DNA of 64,000 nt from Treponema sp. UBA1793 (lineage in GTDB: Bacteria; Spirochaetota; Spirochaetia; Treponematales; Treponemataceae): NCBI GenBank assembly GCA_002314445.1, contig DCFX01000097.1, positions 40,985 through 104,984 on the forward strand, given 5' to 3'. Positions within the stretch are counted from its first letter, which is position 1. Every line of letters starts with the position of its first letter. Below, piece by piece: positions 27,359 through 36,869 of this stretch. Below the pieces are notes generated by a model. It was not told the origin of the DNA, searched no databases, and saw only the letters and a list, made by a program, of their open reading frames with translations. A program made the translations under genes and the position numbers.

Positions 27359-30300
27359 ATGGCGTTTCCTTTTTTTACTATTGAACGTATTGAAACTGTA
27401 TTTGCAGCTCTTGAACAGCTGCGGTATAAAAACCGGATCAATATTGACAGGTTTGACAGTTATTCCGGTGACGACGGAGCAACCGTCAATTTTTCTCCGG
27501 CATCTATCCCCGCACCGGACGGCGTCTTTAAAAAAGGACAGCTGTGGTCGGGGCGGGATGCATATCTGTGGCTTTCGGGAATACTGTTTTTCCCCGCGGA
27601 ATGGAAAGGCCGCGATGTGCTTGCGTATTTCGATTTCGGAAAAACGGGCGGCGGTAATTCATCAGGATTTGAAGCTCTGCTGTATGTGGCAGGACATCCG
27701 TATCAGGGAGTGGACTCGAATCACAGGGAAGTTTTTTTTGATACTGCGAAAACAGGCTCAACTGCTGATATTGCGCTTCGGTTGTGGAGCGGCCTTGAAG
27801 GCGGCGGGCAGCCTGCCGTACAGCAGCATCAGTTCAAAGATGCGTTCATAGCGTGCCTTGATAAGGCCTGTGACGATTTATGGTACCTGTCGAAAAATAT
27901 TATTGAAACAATCCGCGTGCTCGATCCTGACAGCAGCATCCGGGCTGATCTTGAGCAGTCGCTTACAAAAGCGTTCTGCCTCACTGATTTTACAAATCCG
28001 GGAAGCAGTGAGTGTTATGATTCAATTGCGGCAGCCGACGAACTTCTTAATAAAATGCTGAAGGCAATGCCTCGCAATAATGATGTGGTAGTCAGCTGCG
28101 TTGGACACAGCCACATAGATATGGCGTGGCTGTGGCGGATGAAGCACACACATGAAAAAGGTGCACGTACTTTTTCTACCGTGAACCGCCTCATGGAACG
28201 GTATCCTGAATATATTTTCATGCATACGTCTGCCCAGTTATATGATTTTATTAAAACTGATTTTCCCGAAATTTACGGGGAAATACAGCAGCGTGTAAAA
28301 GAAAAAAAATGGGAACCGTCAGGCGGTATGTGGGTCGAAGCTGACTGCAATATTACGGGCGGTGAATCGCTTGTTCGGCAGATACTGTACGGCAAACGTT
28401 TTTTCAAGAAGGAATTCGGATATGAGAATACGTTTCTCTGGCTGCCCGATGTGTTCGGCTACAATGCTGCGCTTCCGCAGATTCTCAGAAAATCGGGCAT
28501 AGACACATTCGTAACGACTAAAATAAGCTGGAATGAAGTGGACATGATGCCGTATGATACATTTGCATGGCGGGGCATAGACGGGTCGGACGTGCTGACC
28601 CATTTTATTACGACGCCCGATATGTATGATACGACGAAGTTTTATACGTACAACGGCAACATTCTGCCTAAGACCGTGGCCGGCATATGGAAAAAATATA
28701 AGAATAAGGATCTTACGAAGAACCTGCTGCTTTGCTACGGCTGGGGAGACGGAGGCGGAGGAGTAGACCGCACAATGCTTGAAAACCTCCGGCAGATAGA
28801 AAAAATTCCGGGGCTGCCGCAAATCCGCACATCGAATGTTACTTCATATCTTGAGAACCTGCACAAGTCATGGGACGATAAAGCGAATACCGCATACAGA
28901 CCCGTGTGGGACGGAGAAATGTACCTCGAATTCCACCGGGGAACGTATACGTCTCAGGCCCGGAACAAAAAAGCAAACCGTGAGATGGAACTTGCTTTCC
29001 GTACAGCGGAAATACTGCAGACTTTTGCCGCTTCTGTGTCGGGCAGGTGGGATGCATACGATACGACTGCATTTGCGCGCGGCTGGCAATTGATACTCCG
29101 CAATCAGTTTCACGATATAATACCAGGTTCGAGTATTCATGAAGTGTATGAAGACTGTAAAAAAGAGTACGGCGAAACCGCAGAAATCGCTTCGGTGCTG
29201 ACAGAAAATGCACTTCACGTTCTCGTTATTTCCGGAGCGGAAAATGTATATTCTGTGTTTAATAATGCAGCGTGGAAAACGGCGGGGATTGTAAATCTTC
29301 CGCAGACAGACCTGGAAGCATTCCATGTTGAAGATGGAAACGGAAAGATAATTCCATGCCAGAATACGGCGGAGGGCAAGTGCTGCGCCGCGCTCACCGA
29401 AATGGAACCGCTTTCATTTACCAGTCTGCATGTCGTACCCGGAAAAGCCGGTACTGCTGAAATTCCGTTTGCAGTTACAGGTACAACCGTGGACACTCCG
29501 TGGTATACGCTTACCTGGAACAATACGGGAAGCATTGACCGTATCTTCGACAAACAGACCGGGCGTGAAGTACTTGCGGCGGCAGGAAACGTGCTTGAAA
29601 TGTTTGAAGACAAACCCCGTCAGTTCGATGCATGGGAAGTAGAAGCAACAATCGATTTAAAAAAAGAAGTTGTTAATACATTCCGCGGTGCAACTGTTAT
29701 TGAAAACGGCCCGTGCTGCATCCGCATCAGATTCGCGTGGGACTATAATAAATCCTCCGTTACCCAGAATCTGGTGCTGTACGCAGATACAAAACGCATT
29801 GATTTTGAAACGACGGTCGACTGGCACGAGCGCAATAAACTGCTTAAGGCGGCTTTCCCCGTGAATGTATGCGCGTCAAAAGCCCGCTACGATATTCAGT
29901 TCGGAAGTATTGAACGTCCAGTACATCAGAATACAAGCTGGGATTTTGCAAAATTTGAAGTATCGGCACATCAATGGGCAGACCTTTCCGAGCACGGATT
30001 CGGCGTTGCGCTTATGAACGACTGTAAATACGGATACGATATAAAACAGAACATGATGCGCCTTTCGCTGCTTAAGTCTGCCGAATATCCTGATCCTTCC
30101 GCAGATGAAGGTCTGCAGAGATTTACGTATTCTCTGTTCGTACATGATAAAGAGTGGTACGATGCCGGTATCGTGCAGTCTGCGTGGAATCTTAATAATC
30201 CCCTGTCCGCAGTAAAAGGCGGCACTGTGGAAAAATGCAGAAGCATGCTCACGCTGCATTCCGATTACATCGCGCTCGACGCATTCAAGAAGACTGAGGA

Positions 30301-30499
30301 TGGTAACCGCGTTCTGCTGCGTTTCCATGAGTATGCAGGCGGCATGTCTGCGCTTGATTGTACGTTAAATGCTCACGCATCCTGCTGGTATGAAGCAGAC
30401 CTGATGGAAAATGCCGCGGGAGAAAGACACCCCGGCGGGCATATTACGGCACAGCTTCATCCGTTTGAGATTTTTACCGTTATTCTTGAATTGCAGTAA
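27359..30499 (+). CDS. GH38 alpha-mannosidase
   Basis: This 1046-residue cytoplasmic zinc glycosidase lacks a signal peptide. The N-terminal beta-sandwich-like part (1-240) precedes the catalytic domain, which opens with GHSHIDMAWLWR (zinc ligands His252 and Asp254). The nucleophile region GGMWVEADCNITGGES has Asp329. The FHDIIPGSS block near 590 starts the helical bundle, and C-terminal beta domains follow. It hydrolyses alpha-mannosides from the non-reducing end by a retaining mechanism. With the upstream importer it forms a mannoside or host/plant N-glycan fragment pathway. ATG 27359 follows TGAGGAG. Confidence 0.93.
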   Translation: MAFPFFTIERIETVFAALEQLRYKNRINIDRFDSYSGDDGATVNFSPASIPAPDGVFKKGQLWSGRDAYLWLSGILFFPAEWKGRDVLAYFDFGKTGGGNSSGFEALLYVAGHPYQGVDSNHREVFFDTAKTGSTADIALRLWSGLEGGGQPAVQQHQFKDAFIACLDKACDDLWYLSKNIIETIRVLDPDSSIRADLEQSLTKAFCLTDFTNPGSSECYDSIAAADELLNKMLKAMPRNNDVVVSCVGHSHIDMAWLWRMKHTHEKGARTFSTVNRLMERYPEYIFMHTSAQLYDFIKTDFPEIYGEIQQRVKEKKWEPSGGMWVEADCNITGGESLVRQILYGKRFFKKEFGYENTFLWLPDVFGYNAALPQILRKSGIDTFVTTKISWNEVDMMPYDTFAWRGIDGSDVLTHFITTPDMYDTTKFYTYNGNILPKTVAGIWKKYKNKDLTKNLLLCYGWGDGGGGVDRTMLENLRQIEKIPGLPQIRTSNVTSYLENLHKSWDDKANTAYRPVWDGEMYLEFHRGTYTSQARNKKANREMELAFRTAEILQTFAASVSGRWDAYDTTAFARGWQLILRNQFHDIIPGSSIHEVYEDCKKEYGETAEIASVLTENALHVLVISGAENVYSVFNNAAWKTAGIVNLPQTDLEAFHVEDGNGKIIPCQNTAEGKCCAALTEMEPLSFTSLHVVPGKAGTAEIPFAVTGTTVDTPWYTLTWNNTGSIDRIFDKQTGREVLAAAGNVLEMFEDKPRQFDAWEVEATIDLKKEVVNTFRGATVIENGPCCIRIRFAWDYNKSSVTQNLVLYADTKRIDFETTVDWHERNKLLKAAFPVNVCASKARYDIQFGSIERPVHQNTSWDFAKFEVSAHQWADLSEHGFGVALMNDCKYGYDIKQNMMRLSLLKSAEYPDPSADEGLQRFTYSLFVHDKEWYDAGIVQSAWNLNNPLSAVKGGTVEKCRSMLTLHSDYIALDAFKKTEDGNRVLLRFHEYAGGMSALDCTLNAHASCWYEADLMENAAGERHPGGHITAQLHPFEIFTVILELQ

Positions 30500-30510
30500 T
30501 GTACCCGGAG

Positions 30511-30550
30511 AAGGGCCTGCCCTGAGGTTTTACTCACGGGAGGCCCTTTT
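30511..30550 (+). terminator. Rho-independent terminator after the alpha-mannosidase gene
   Basis: AGGGCCT at 30512-30518 pairs with 30541-30547, and CCC/GGG plus TGAG/CTCA inner stems continue it. TTTT follows. The loop segment GTTTTAC matches that of the hairpin at 8792. Confidence 0.75.
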
Positions 30551-30569
30551 CCTGCTGCGGTACGACCGG

Positions 30570-31658
30570 TTATTTTCCGAACCTGCTGTTCCAGTCCCAG
30601 TCGAATTTAATTATAAAATCACTGTCCGCATCTTTTTCGTATCTGTTCAGCTCAGTCGAATATGTCTGTACATGAATTTCACCTTTATTAAGATCAAACT
30701 CCGTCAGGCGCATCCAGCCGTCTCCTTCGCGCATTTTTCCGTCGTCGATGTTCAGAAATTTTTTCAAGTCCGTCCTTCCCTGATAATCAGACAGGAGCTG
30801 ATATACTTTAAATCCTGCATCGTCGGTATCAGTTCTGGCACTTTCCGATTCATCGCCGTTCCAGTTGTGTCCGCATAATACCAGGAATATCTGCTTATTC
30901 TTTGTTATTAGTTTTTCCCAGAGCTGCTGCGGCGTATTGCGGTTCATGCCCTTTCGGTATGAGTCTTCCAGGCGGGATGCAGTGCCTGGTGCTGTACTAT
31001 CGTATGCATACGATAGATATTCATGGGTTACGAGAATTACCGGAATATTCTTATGTGCATCAAGGACTTTCTGCGCCCATGCTATGCTGTCGTCGGACGG
31101 TTCAAGTTCAAGCCCGAGGAACAGAAATGTCTGTCCGCCTCCGGTAAATGCAGACCATGAATTGAGTCCGTTGCCGGATGCTCCGCCGTACCATTTTTTT
31201 CCGGAAAAATGACTGCTCGCTGGACCAAAATGGGTATTGTACATGGAACCTCCGTCGACGCGGGTCTGGCTGTCAGTCTCATCGGTCCATGCTTTGTCAT
31301 AGTCGTGATTGCCGGGAACGACTCCGTACGGTACGGTGTCGTCAAGTATGGACATTGCTTTGTCCGCAATATCCCATTCCGACTGCTGTGTCCCCTGGTT
31401 CTGGACAAGGTCGCCGAGATGGACTGCAAATGCAATCTGCCCGCCGTTTTTTACCGAAGCTGCCGCGATGTATTTCATCTGCCTGTAGTAAATATCTGCC
31501 TGATTGATGGCAAACGGGGGATCAGATGTCGTTTGATACCGGTAATCACAGTAATTCTGTGTATCAGGAATGACCGCAAGCGTAAAAGTCTGGGCTGCAA
31601 GAGCCGCAGACATTCCGAGAAGAAATAGTATCCCGGAAATAAAGTGTTTTATTTTCAT
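30570..31658 (-). CDS. Secreted calcineurin-like metallophosphoesterase
   Basis: This 362-residue protein has a Sec signal peptide (about 1-22, ending ALA-AQ). Metallophosphatase motifs are in order: VIPDTQN, HLGDLVQN, PGNHDYD, VTHEYLS and LCGHNWNGDE, which supply the two-metal site. It should act in the periplasm or outside the cell on a phosphoester not deducible from sequence. The ATG follows GGAGGG. It is convergent with the alpha-mannosidase and shares its terminator region. Homologues occur in gut bacteria beside glycan genes, but no partner is evident here. Confidence 0.87.
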   Translation of the reverse strand: MKIKHFISGILFLLGMSAALAAQTFTLAVIPDTQNYCDYRYQTTSDPPFAINQADIYYRQMKYIAAASVKNGGQIAFAVHLGDLVQNQGTQQSEWDIADKAMSILDDTVPYGVVPGNHDYDKAWTDETDSQTRVDGGSMYNTHFGPASSHFSGKKWYGGASGNGLNSWSAFTGGGQTFLFLGLELEPSDDSIAWAQKVLDAHKNIPVILVTHEYLSYAYDSTAPGTASRLEDSYRKGMNRNTPQQLWEKLITKNKQIFLVLCGHNWNGDESESARTDTDDAGFKVYQLLSDYQGRTDLKKFLNIDDGKMREGDGWMRLTEFDLNKGEIHVQTYSTELNRYEKDADSDFIIKFDWDWNSRFGK

Positions 31659-31894
31659 ATACCCTCCAAAAATATATAAAAATATGGAGGCAGCAGATAA
31701 TACTATAATGTGTGCATGGTTAAATACTTGTTAGAAGGAATGTTAAAGAGGTGTTTTAAAATTATTCCGGTATTAATCATGTTCTTACACTATTCCTGCA
31801 GAATGCTTGCAGGATAATATTGACAGTATGTATTCCGGCTCCGATAGACAGCTTTGAAAACTGCATAATAATACAACTGTCAGAGAGGGGAAAA
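31659..31894. other. Divergent intergenic region
   Basis: These 236 bases separate the phosphoesterase and PHP genes. A candidate plus-strand promoter is TTGACA at 31820-31825 with a weak GATAGA 17 bases later (31843-31848). No stable hairpin, tRNA or coding frame with a ribosome site was seen. Confidence 0.4.
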
Positions 31895-32872
31895 ATGAAA
31901 TTTACTGCATTCAAAGATTCGGAAAACTGGTATAAAGGCAACCTTCACAGTCATACGACGAATTCAGACGGACATCTGCAGCCTTCCGAAAGTGTAAAAT
32001 TGTACAAGTCATACGGGTATAATTTTTTATGTTTTACCGAACACGATTTGTATACGGATTACCGTTCAAAATTTAATTCCGATGATTTTATCATCCTTCC
32101 CGGTATTGAAGCCGGCGTGTATTTTATTAATATCAGGACGAAGTCGCTTGAAAAAGTTCATCACATGAATGGCATCCTGGGTACATCTGAAATGCAGGCT
32201 GCCGCTCATCACGGTCTGTTCAGACACAAGCAGCGGCTTCTTCCGCGTATCATATATAAGAAATGGGACGGAGCGGAAGAAGCTGAACGGCTTGCTGAAA
32301 AACTGCATTCGCATGGCTGCCTTGTTATGTATAATCATCCGTCCTGGTCGAGGGTTGCTCCGAAAGAATATATGCATACGAAAAACCTCTGGGCGCTTGA
32401 GATATTTAATTACGGCACAATGAATGAATGCGGACGGGGAATCTGTACGAGGGAGTGGGATACGCTGCTTGAGAAAAACACATTCATACTGGGAACGGCC
32501 GTTGATGATAATCACAACGCCGGAAAGTTTGACGATGCATGCGGCGGATATATTATGGTACAGGCAGATAAACTTACTCATGATTCAATAGTGACGTCTC
32601 TGCTTGAAGGACGATTTTATTCTTCATCGGGACCGGAAATTTACAACTGGGGAATTAAGCACGGCACAGCATGGATAGACTGTTCCGCTGCCGCCAGAAT
32701 CAATTTTGTCTGCGGCGGACCGGTTGGGAGCGGCCATACGTATTTACCGGAACTGCCCGGCGGTAAAATTGTTCACGGGGAGCATGTCATGAAGGGAACG
32801 GAAACATATCTGCGTATCGAGTGCATTGATTCAGCAGGACGAACCGCGTGGACGAATCCGGTAATGTTGTGA
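31895..32872 (+). CDS. PHP-domain metallohydrolase (CehA/McbA-like)
   Basis: The protein has 325 residues. I chose ATG 31895, which follows GAGGGG; the open frame reaches back to 31820 but lacks a ribosome site. PHP metal ligands are visible in GNLHSHTTNSDGHLQP, FTEHDLYT, MYNHPSW and VDDNHN. No signal peptide is present, so the enzyme is cytoplasmic. Family members hydrolyse phosphoesters or act as nucleases or phosphotriesterases; the substrate here is unknown. A C-terminal region of about 90 residues beyond the PHP core looks like a small beta domain. Confidence 0.83.
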   Translation: MKFTAFKDSENWYKGNLHSHTTNSDGHLQPSESVKLYKSYGYNFLCFTEHDLYTDYRSKFNSDDFIILPGIEAGVYFINIRTKSLEKVHHMNGILGTSEMQAAAHHGLFRHKQRLLPRIIYKKWDGAEEAERLAEKLHSHGCLVMYNHPSWSRVAPKEYMHTKNLWALEIFNYGTMNECGRGICTREWDTLLEKNTFILGTAVDDNHNAGKFDDACGGYIMVQADKLTHDSIVTSLLEGRFYSSSGPEIYNWGIKHGTAWIDCSAAARINFVCGGPVGSGHTYLPELPGGKIVHGEHVMKGTETYLRIECIDSAGRTAWTNPVML

Positions 32873-32920
32873 TACCTGCTTCAGAAGAAAAATCAGTGTT
32901 TTAACAGGCCGGGAATCGGT

Positions 32921-33598
32921 TTACACGATTAATTCAGTAAAGTCAGCAATGACATAATCAGCCTGAGACGCAAGCTCCGGGATTCCTGCAGGCCACGTGC
33001 TTTTTATTATCTGTGTAGTGAGTATTGCAGTGAGACCGGCATCTTTTGCACCTTTAAGTTCATTGAATCCTCCGTCACCGATGAAAACGCTTCTGCTTTT
33101 GTCAGCTCCGGTTTTCCGGACTGCAAAATCGTATATAGCCGCATCAGGTTTCATCAGTCCAGTATCGCAGGAGAATACTGTTTCATTAAAAAACGGAAAC
33201 AGGGGAGAGTCTTTCCAGAACAGCGTATCGAATGCATCCGCATTGCTTATTAAAGTTATTTTTTTGTTCCGCTTGTGCAGTTCCTGTATTGTTTTCAGAA
33301 TATCAGTATCTATTTCAACCATAGCACGGCGGAATCTGTCTTTACGTACGTCGAATACCGCTTTTATGATTTCCGGGGATGCATCAGGTCTGCAGTTTTT
33401 AACAAGATCAGAAACTATTTTTTCCGGACTTGTTATCCGCCCGCGGGCGCGGTTTTCGTAATTGAATTCGGAATTTGAGTCCCATTCTTTTTTTGAAATG
33501 CCAAGAAGGTTGTATTCACGGCTGTCTTCTTTTTCGTACGGTTCAAGTTTTATAAGGGTGTAAAATAAATCGAAAAAATAATAATCAAATTCCTGCAT
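32921..33598 (-). CDS. HAD-superfamily hydrolase (haloacid dehalogenase-like)
   Basis: The protein has 225 residues from ATG 33598; an upstream TTG at 33634 would add 12 residues but has no better ribosome site. HAD motif I is FFDLFYTL (nucleophile Asp, with Phe in the second position as in dehalogenase-type members such as DxFGTL). Motif II is TLISNAD, motif III lies around LMKPDAAIYD, and motif IV is IGDGGFNELKGAKDAG. It is likely a cytoplasmic phosphatase for a small metabolite. It is convergent with the PHP gene. Confidence 0.85.
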   Translation of the reverse strand: MQEFDYYFFDLFYTLIKLEPYEKEDSREYNLLGISKKEWDSNSEFNYENRARGRITSPEKIVSDLVKNCRPDASPEIIKAVFDVRKDRFRRAMVEIDTDILKTIQELHKRNKKITLISNADAFDTLFWKDSPLFPFFNETVFSCDTGLMKPDAAIYDFAVRKTGADKSRSVFIGDGGFNELKGAKDAGLTAILTTQIIKSTWPAGIPELASQADYVIADFTELIV

Positions 33599-33740
33599 GT
33601 ATTTCTTTTTACCATACTTAAGGACACGCTGCAATACTTTTTTCTTGCATGCAGTCAGATTTCAATGTAAAATTACACGATCGGTGGCATAAACTGTTTA
33701 TCGGATGCACCGGCGCCTGTATGTAGAAGAGGAGCTGCCT

Positions 33741-34658
33741 GTGAAACGAAGTATCCTGCCTCTGTTTTTTATTATACTGGTATTAACCGGATGCGGTACA
33801 CAGACACCTGCAGATACCAATCAAACACCTGCAGAACCTTATACCGGTTCACGAACAGCCGGACACGAAGCTGTTACCGCATACGACAGCCTCACAGCTG
33901 AAGAGATAACCGGGGCCGTAAATCTGAAGACGTATTTTGAACATGCGTCAGTCGGCCGCAATATTTTGAACGGCGTGCAAAAACTGATTGCAGGCGGCCT
34001 TGCGCTCAAACGCGGTACGTGGGAGACGTGGGCTCCTGTAGATGATGACGGGAACCCGGCGTATTATACAGACGGGAATGACAGCACCGGGTATGTATTT
34101 GATACGACTACCATGAATGAAACAAAAGCGGGAATGATAAAAGCATGGTTTGCCGCAAATAACGGCCTGTTCGACAACGCCTGCGGCAATCCGTCAGCGG
34201 CTGATAAAATTGATTATTTCCGCGATGCAGTTGCTGCGTACGGTATCGGAGCTGCAGCTGACGTCGCAATCATGAAATTTTGCTGGATAGATCCTGACGC
34301 AGATATTTCCGGTTATAAAGCGATGATGAGCAGCCTTCAGGAGAAATACCCTCATCTTGTGCTTGTGTACTGCACGATGCCGCTTACGAACAGCACTGAT
34401 TCTGATACAGTTGCCCGCAATACGTTTAACAATGCGCTCAGAATGTACTGTAGTGCAAATAATTTGTGGCTGTTCGATATTGCCGATATAGAAAGCCATC
34501 AGCCGGACGGAACGGCGTATACAGACGCGGAAACAGGTGCCGAACTGGAATGGCTTGACTATTCGCATGATTCGGGTCATATGAACTCAGGCGACGCCGA
34601 TCTGCGTCCCGCAAAAGCGCTTATCACCCTGCTTGCACGTATCGGAAGTTCCGACTGA
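33741..34658 (+). CDS. SGNH-like lipoprotein, putative esterase
   Basis: The protein has 305 residues from GTG 33741, which follows GAGGAG; the frame extends upstream without a better start. Lipobox LTGC gives a lipid-anchored mature protein starting with a short Thr/Pro-rich linker. YFEHASVGRNI near the start, an internal DVAIMKFCWID block and a C-terminal DYSHDSGHMN resemble the Ser/Gly/Asn/His blocks of SGNH hydrolases. The nucleophile would be the Ser of HASVG. Assignment to the fold is tentative. The role is probably deacylation of surface or dietary glycans, which is inference. Confidence 0.65.
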   Translation: MKRSILPLFFIILVLTGCGTQTPADTNQTPAEPYTGSRTAGHEAVTAYDSLTAEEITGAVNLKTYFEHASVGRNILNGVQKLIAGGLALKRGTWETWAPVDDDGNPAYYTDGNDSTGYVFDTTTMNETKAGMIKAWFAANNGLFDNACGNPSAADKIDYFRDAVAAYGIGAAADVAIMKFCWIDPDADISGYKAMMSSLQEKYPHLVLVYCTMPLTNSTDSDTVARNTFNNALRMYCSANNLWLFDIADIESHQPDGTAYTDAETGAELEWLDYSHDSGHMNSGDADLRPAKALITLLARIGSSD

Positions 34659-34715
34659 CAGGAGGCCGTTTCGTGCAGGCGAAGTGGCGAAGAAACATGC
34701 GGAGGAGTTGTGTGT

Positions 34716-35330
34716 ATGGGCAACGACGGAAAAGAAGATTTATACAACTATATAAAAGAAATATCTCCGTCGGGCAGTACTGATGAAATAATGAAGATTA
34801 TTGAAGAACTGCATCCGAAAAGGTACGGAAAGGGAACGCTGCTTGTCGGACAGGGGAATACTGCTTATAACTGTTATTTTGTACTGAAAGGATGCCTGAG
34901 AATATTTTTTGTTGACGATGACGGAAAGGAGAATACATCCGGCTTCATAATCGAAAACGAACCGGTGACGATACTCCAGAGCTACAGGTTCAGGAAGCCC
35001 TCTCCGTACAGTATAGAATGTATAGAAGACTGCATACTGCTTGAAGGCGACCTGGAGAAAGAAGAAGAGCTCGGAAACAAAAATCCTGCATTGAAGCAGA
35101 TAATCCAAAGAGGTTTGGAAGATGATCTTGAAAAGAATCAGACAGAACAAATACGTTTCCGGTCTATGTCACCCGAAAAACGATACCTGGAATTTCTTGC
35201 AGACCGGCCCGGACTCGCAGCCCGCATTCCGCAGCATCAGCTTGCAAGTTACCTCGGTATGAATCCTGAATCTCTCAGCCGTATCAAACGGCGGCTGCAT
35301 GATTCTTCCGCCGCGGAACGGCACCGATGA
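34716..35330 (+). CDS. Crp/Fnr-type cyclic-nucleotide-binding-fold regulator
   Basis: The protein has 204 residues from ATG 34716, placed 8 bases after GGAGGAG. The N-terminal cNMP-binding-like beta-roll (about 20-130) contains VGQGNTAYNCYFVLKGCLRIFF. The C-terminal HTH_Crp segment reads IPQHQLASYLGMNPESLSRIK. The cAMP-binding Arg/Ser signature is not evident, so it may not bind a cyclic nucleotide. Its last 47 bases overlap the opposite-strand DUF4386 gene tail to tail, a pairing that suggests it regulates that membrane protein. Confidence 0.85.
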   Translation: MGNDGKEDLYNYIKEISPSGSTDEIMKIIEELHPKRYGKGTLLVGQGNTAYNCYFVLKGCLRIFFVDDDGKENTSGFIIENEPVTILQSYRFRKPSPYSIECIEDCILLEGDLEKEEELGNKNPALKQIIQRGLEDDLEKNQTEQIRFRSMSPEKRYLEFLADRPGLAARIPQHQLASYLGMNPESLSRIKRRLHDSSAAERHR

Positions 35331-35985
35331 GCATCCAGACCGCAAGTAGTATTTCCGCCAGCGCCATAGGAATTGAAAGGATCGGTTCTGCAGCCGACGA
35401 CAGGTGCATTAATAAGGTGCTTTCCGACAGACTGAAAGAATGCAGCAGTACATAACAGCCACCGCTGAAAATTATCAGCAGAGACAGAAGGCGCGGGGTA
35501 AATTCCGATTTCACCGCCAGTACGCCGAGTAAAATCAGATGCAGCCCGAAAGGTATTAATGCGGCCGACCAGACTTTTTCAAACAGGACTATATGTTCAA
35601 GCGCATTTTTTCCGGCTCCCGGTGCGGTCATCAGCATAGAAACTGCTGCTCCGAGAATAAGAGCGTATAAGAGACGGAACCCCATAGCGGTTCCGGATAA
35701 TGCCGGATTAGTTTCTTTATAAAAAAAGAACAACGAGAGTGAAACTGTTACGTCAAGTAAAAAAATTATCCACCATAATACGATTTCAATCAGGAATTTC
35801 GTATTATGCAGCAGTACTGATTGCGCGGTGGCTTCCGCATCATTTGGTAGTACAATCTGCCTGTGGAGATACCCGTAGGCAATACCCGCTGCGATTGCCA
35901 TGAGCAGCAGGCTCAATCCTGTAATAACTGCCGCTTTTCTGTTCGATTTAAAATGCATTTCCGCTGTTTTGCCGCTTGTTTTCAT
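35284..35985 (-). CDS. DUF4386 membrane protein
   Basis: The protein has 233 residues from ATG 35985, which follows CAGGAGG; the frame runs 10 codons further up. It has about six hydrophobic helices, with the LIEIVLWWIIFLLDVTVSLSL and LGVLAV...FTPRLLSLLIIFSGG patterns I associate with DUF4386. No catalytic residues are evident and the function is unknown. The 3' end overlaps the last 47 bases of the regulator gene on the other strand, so the C-terminal arginine/alanine tail is double-coded. Confidence 0.75.
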   Translation of the reverse strand: MKTSGKTAEMHFKSNRKAAVITGLSLLLMAIAAGIAYGYLHRQIVLPNDAEATAQSVLLHNTKFLIEIVLWWIIFLLDVTVSLSLFFFYKETNPALSGTAMGFRLLYALILGAAVSMLMTAPGAGKNALEHIVLFEKVWSAALIPFGLHLILLGVLAVKSEFTPRLLSLLIIFSGGCYVLLHSFSLSESTLLMHLSSAAEPILSIPMALAEILLAVWMLIGAVPRRKNHAAAV

Positions 35986-36079
35986 TGTATATCCTCCTGA
36001 ATACGAGTGTATCACAGAGAGGACTGCATTTCATTGACTAAAGGTAAGAAATGGAGGATATGAGGAACGGACAGTCGTC

Positions 36080-36868
36080 TCAGCAGCTTGCACTTGAATA
36101 TCGCCTCAAGGCTCGTTTCCATATGAACAGGGCGATTCCGAAAAATATCGGAATCGCTGCAAGCGCGTACAGAATATAAGACAGCGGAAGAATTTTGAAG
36201 ACGAACATCGGCGCGAAATTAGTAATGATGAAAATGGGAATAATAAATACACCTGCAAGCTGTACCGTACGGTTGTAAATTGTCATAGGCATGTTGTTAA
36301 AATCCCACAGCGCCCAGATACTGTCCATAAGGGAATCTGATTTAATTGTCCAGAATGATACGAGAACGGGGATGAGGAGAACGGGATATGTCAGTATGCA
36401 TCCGATAATCGTAAAGAAAAGATATCCGAGTATATTCCAGGCAGTAAAAGGAACGCCGCATTTTACCCATGAAATTACTATCATGGTAATACCTGCTGCA
36501 TAATTTGGAATTCCGAGGCCGAGATCGAATTTTCTGAACGAAATCATGAACAGCGAATTGACCGGTTTTGTTAAATACATATCAAGCTCTGCCATGCGCA
36601 CGTATTCGGGAATGGACGCGATGTTCGGATAATAAACCGAATCCATAATGCCCGTGATTAACGTGTATGAGCCTATAAACATGAGCATCTGCTCAGGCGT
36701 AAGTCCGTTTATGGTGAGCCCTGCCGTGAACAGGACGATGACGTACAATGACTTTGCAAAAACAAACGCAACTTCCGTACACATGGCGATGATGAAATTT
36801 GTTTTGAATTCCATCTGTGCAATCAAACTGTTTTTTACAAAATGTCCGTATAATGAAAGATATTTCAT
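36080..36868 (-). CDS. ABC-2 exporter permease (COG3694 type)
   Basis: This 262-residue protein has about six helices and the N-terminal FKTNFIIAMCTEV segment of DUF990-type permeases. It is the last gene of a three-gene exporter operon (ATPase, permease, permease) and begins one base after the preceding stop, with GGAGG inside that gene. The cargo is unknown; related systems export lipids, antibiotics or bacteriocin-like compounds. Confidence 0.85.
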   Translation of the reverse strand: MKYLSLYGHFVKNSLIAQMEFKTNFIIAMCTEVAFVFAKSLYVIVLFTAGLTINGLTPEQMLMFIGSYTLITGIMDSVYYPNIASIPEYVRMAELDMYLTKPVNSLFMISFRKFDLGLGIPNYAAGITMIVISWVKCGVPFTAWNILGYLFFTIIGCILTYPVLLIPVLVSFWTIKSDSLMDSIWALWDFNNMPMTIYNRTVQLAGVFIIPIFIITNFAPMFVFKILPLSYILYALAAIPIFFGIALFIWKRALRRYSSASC

Positions 36869-36869
36869 A

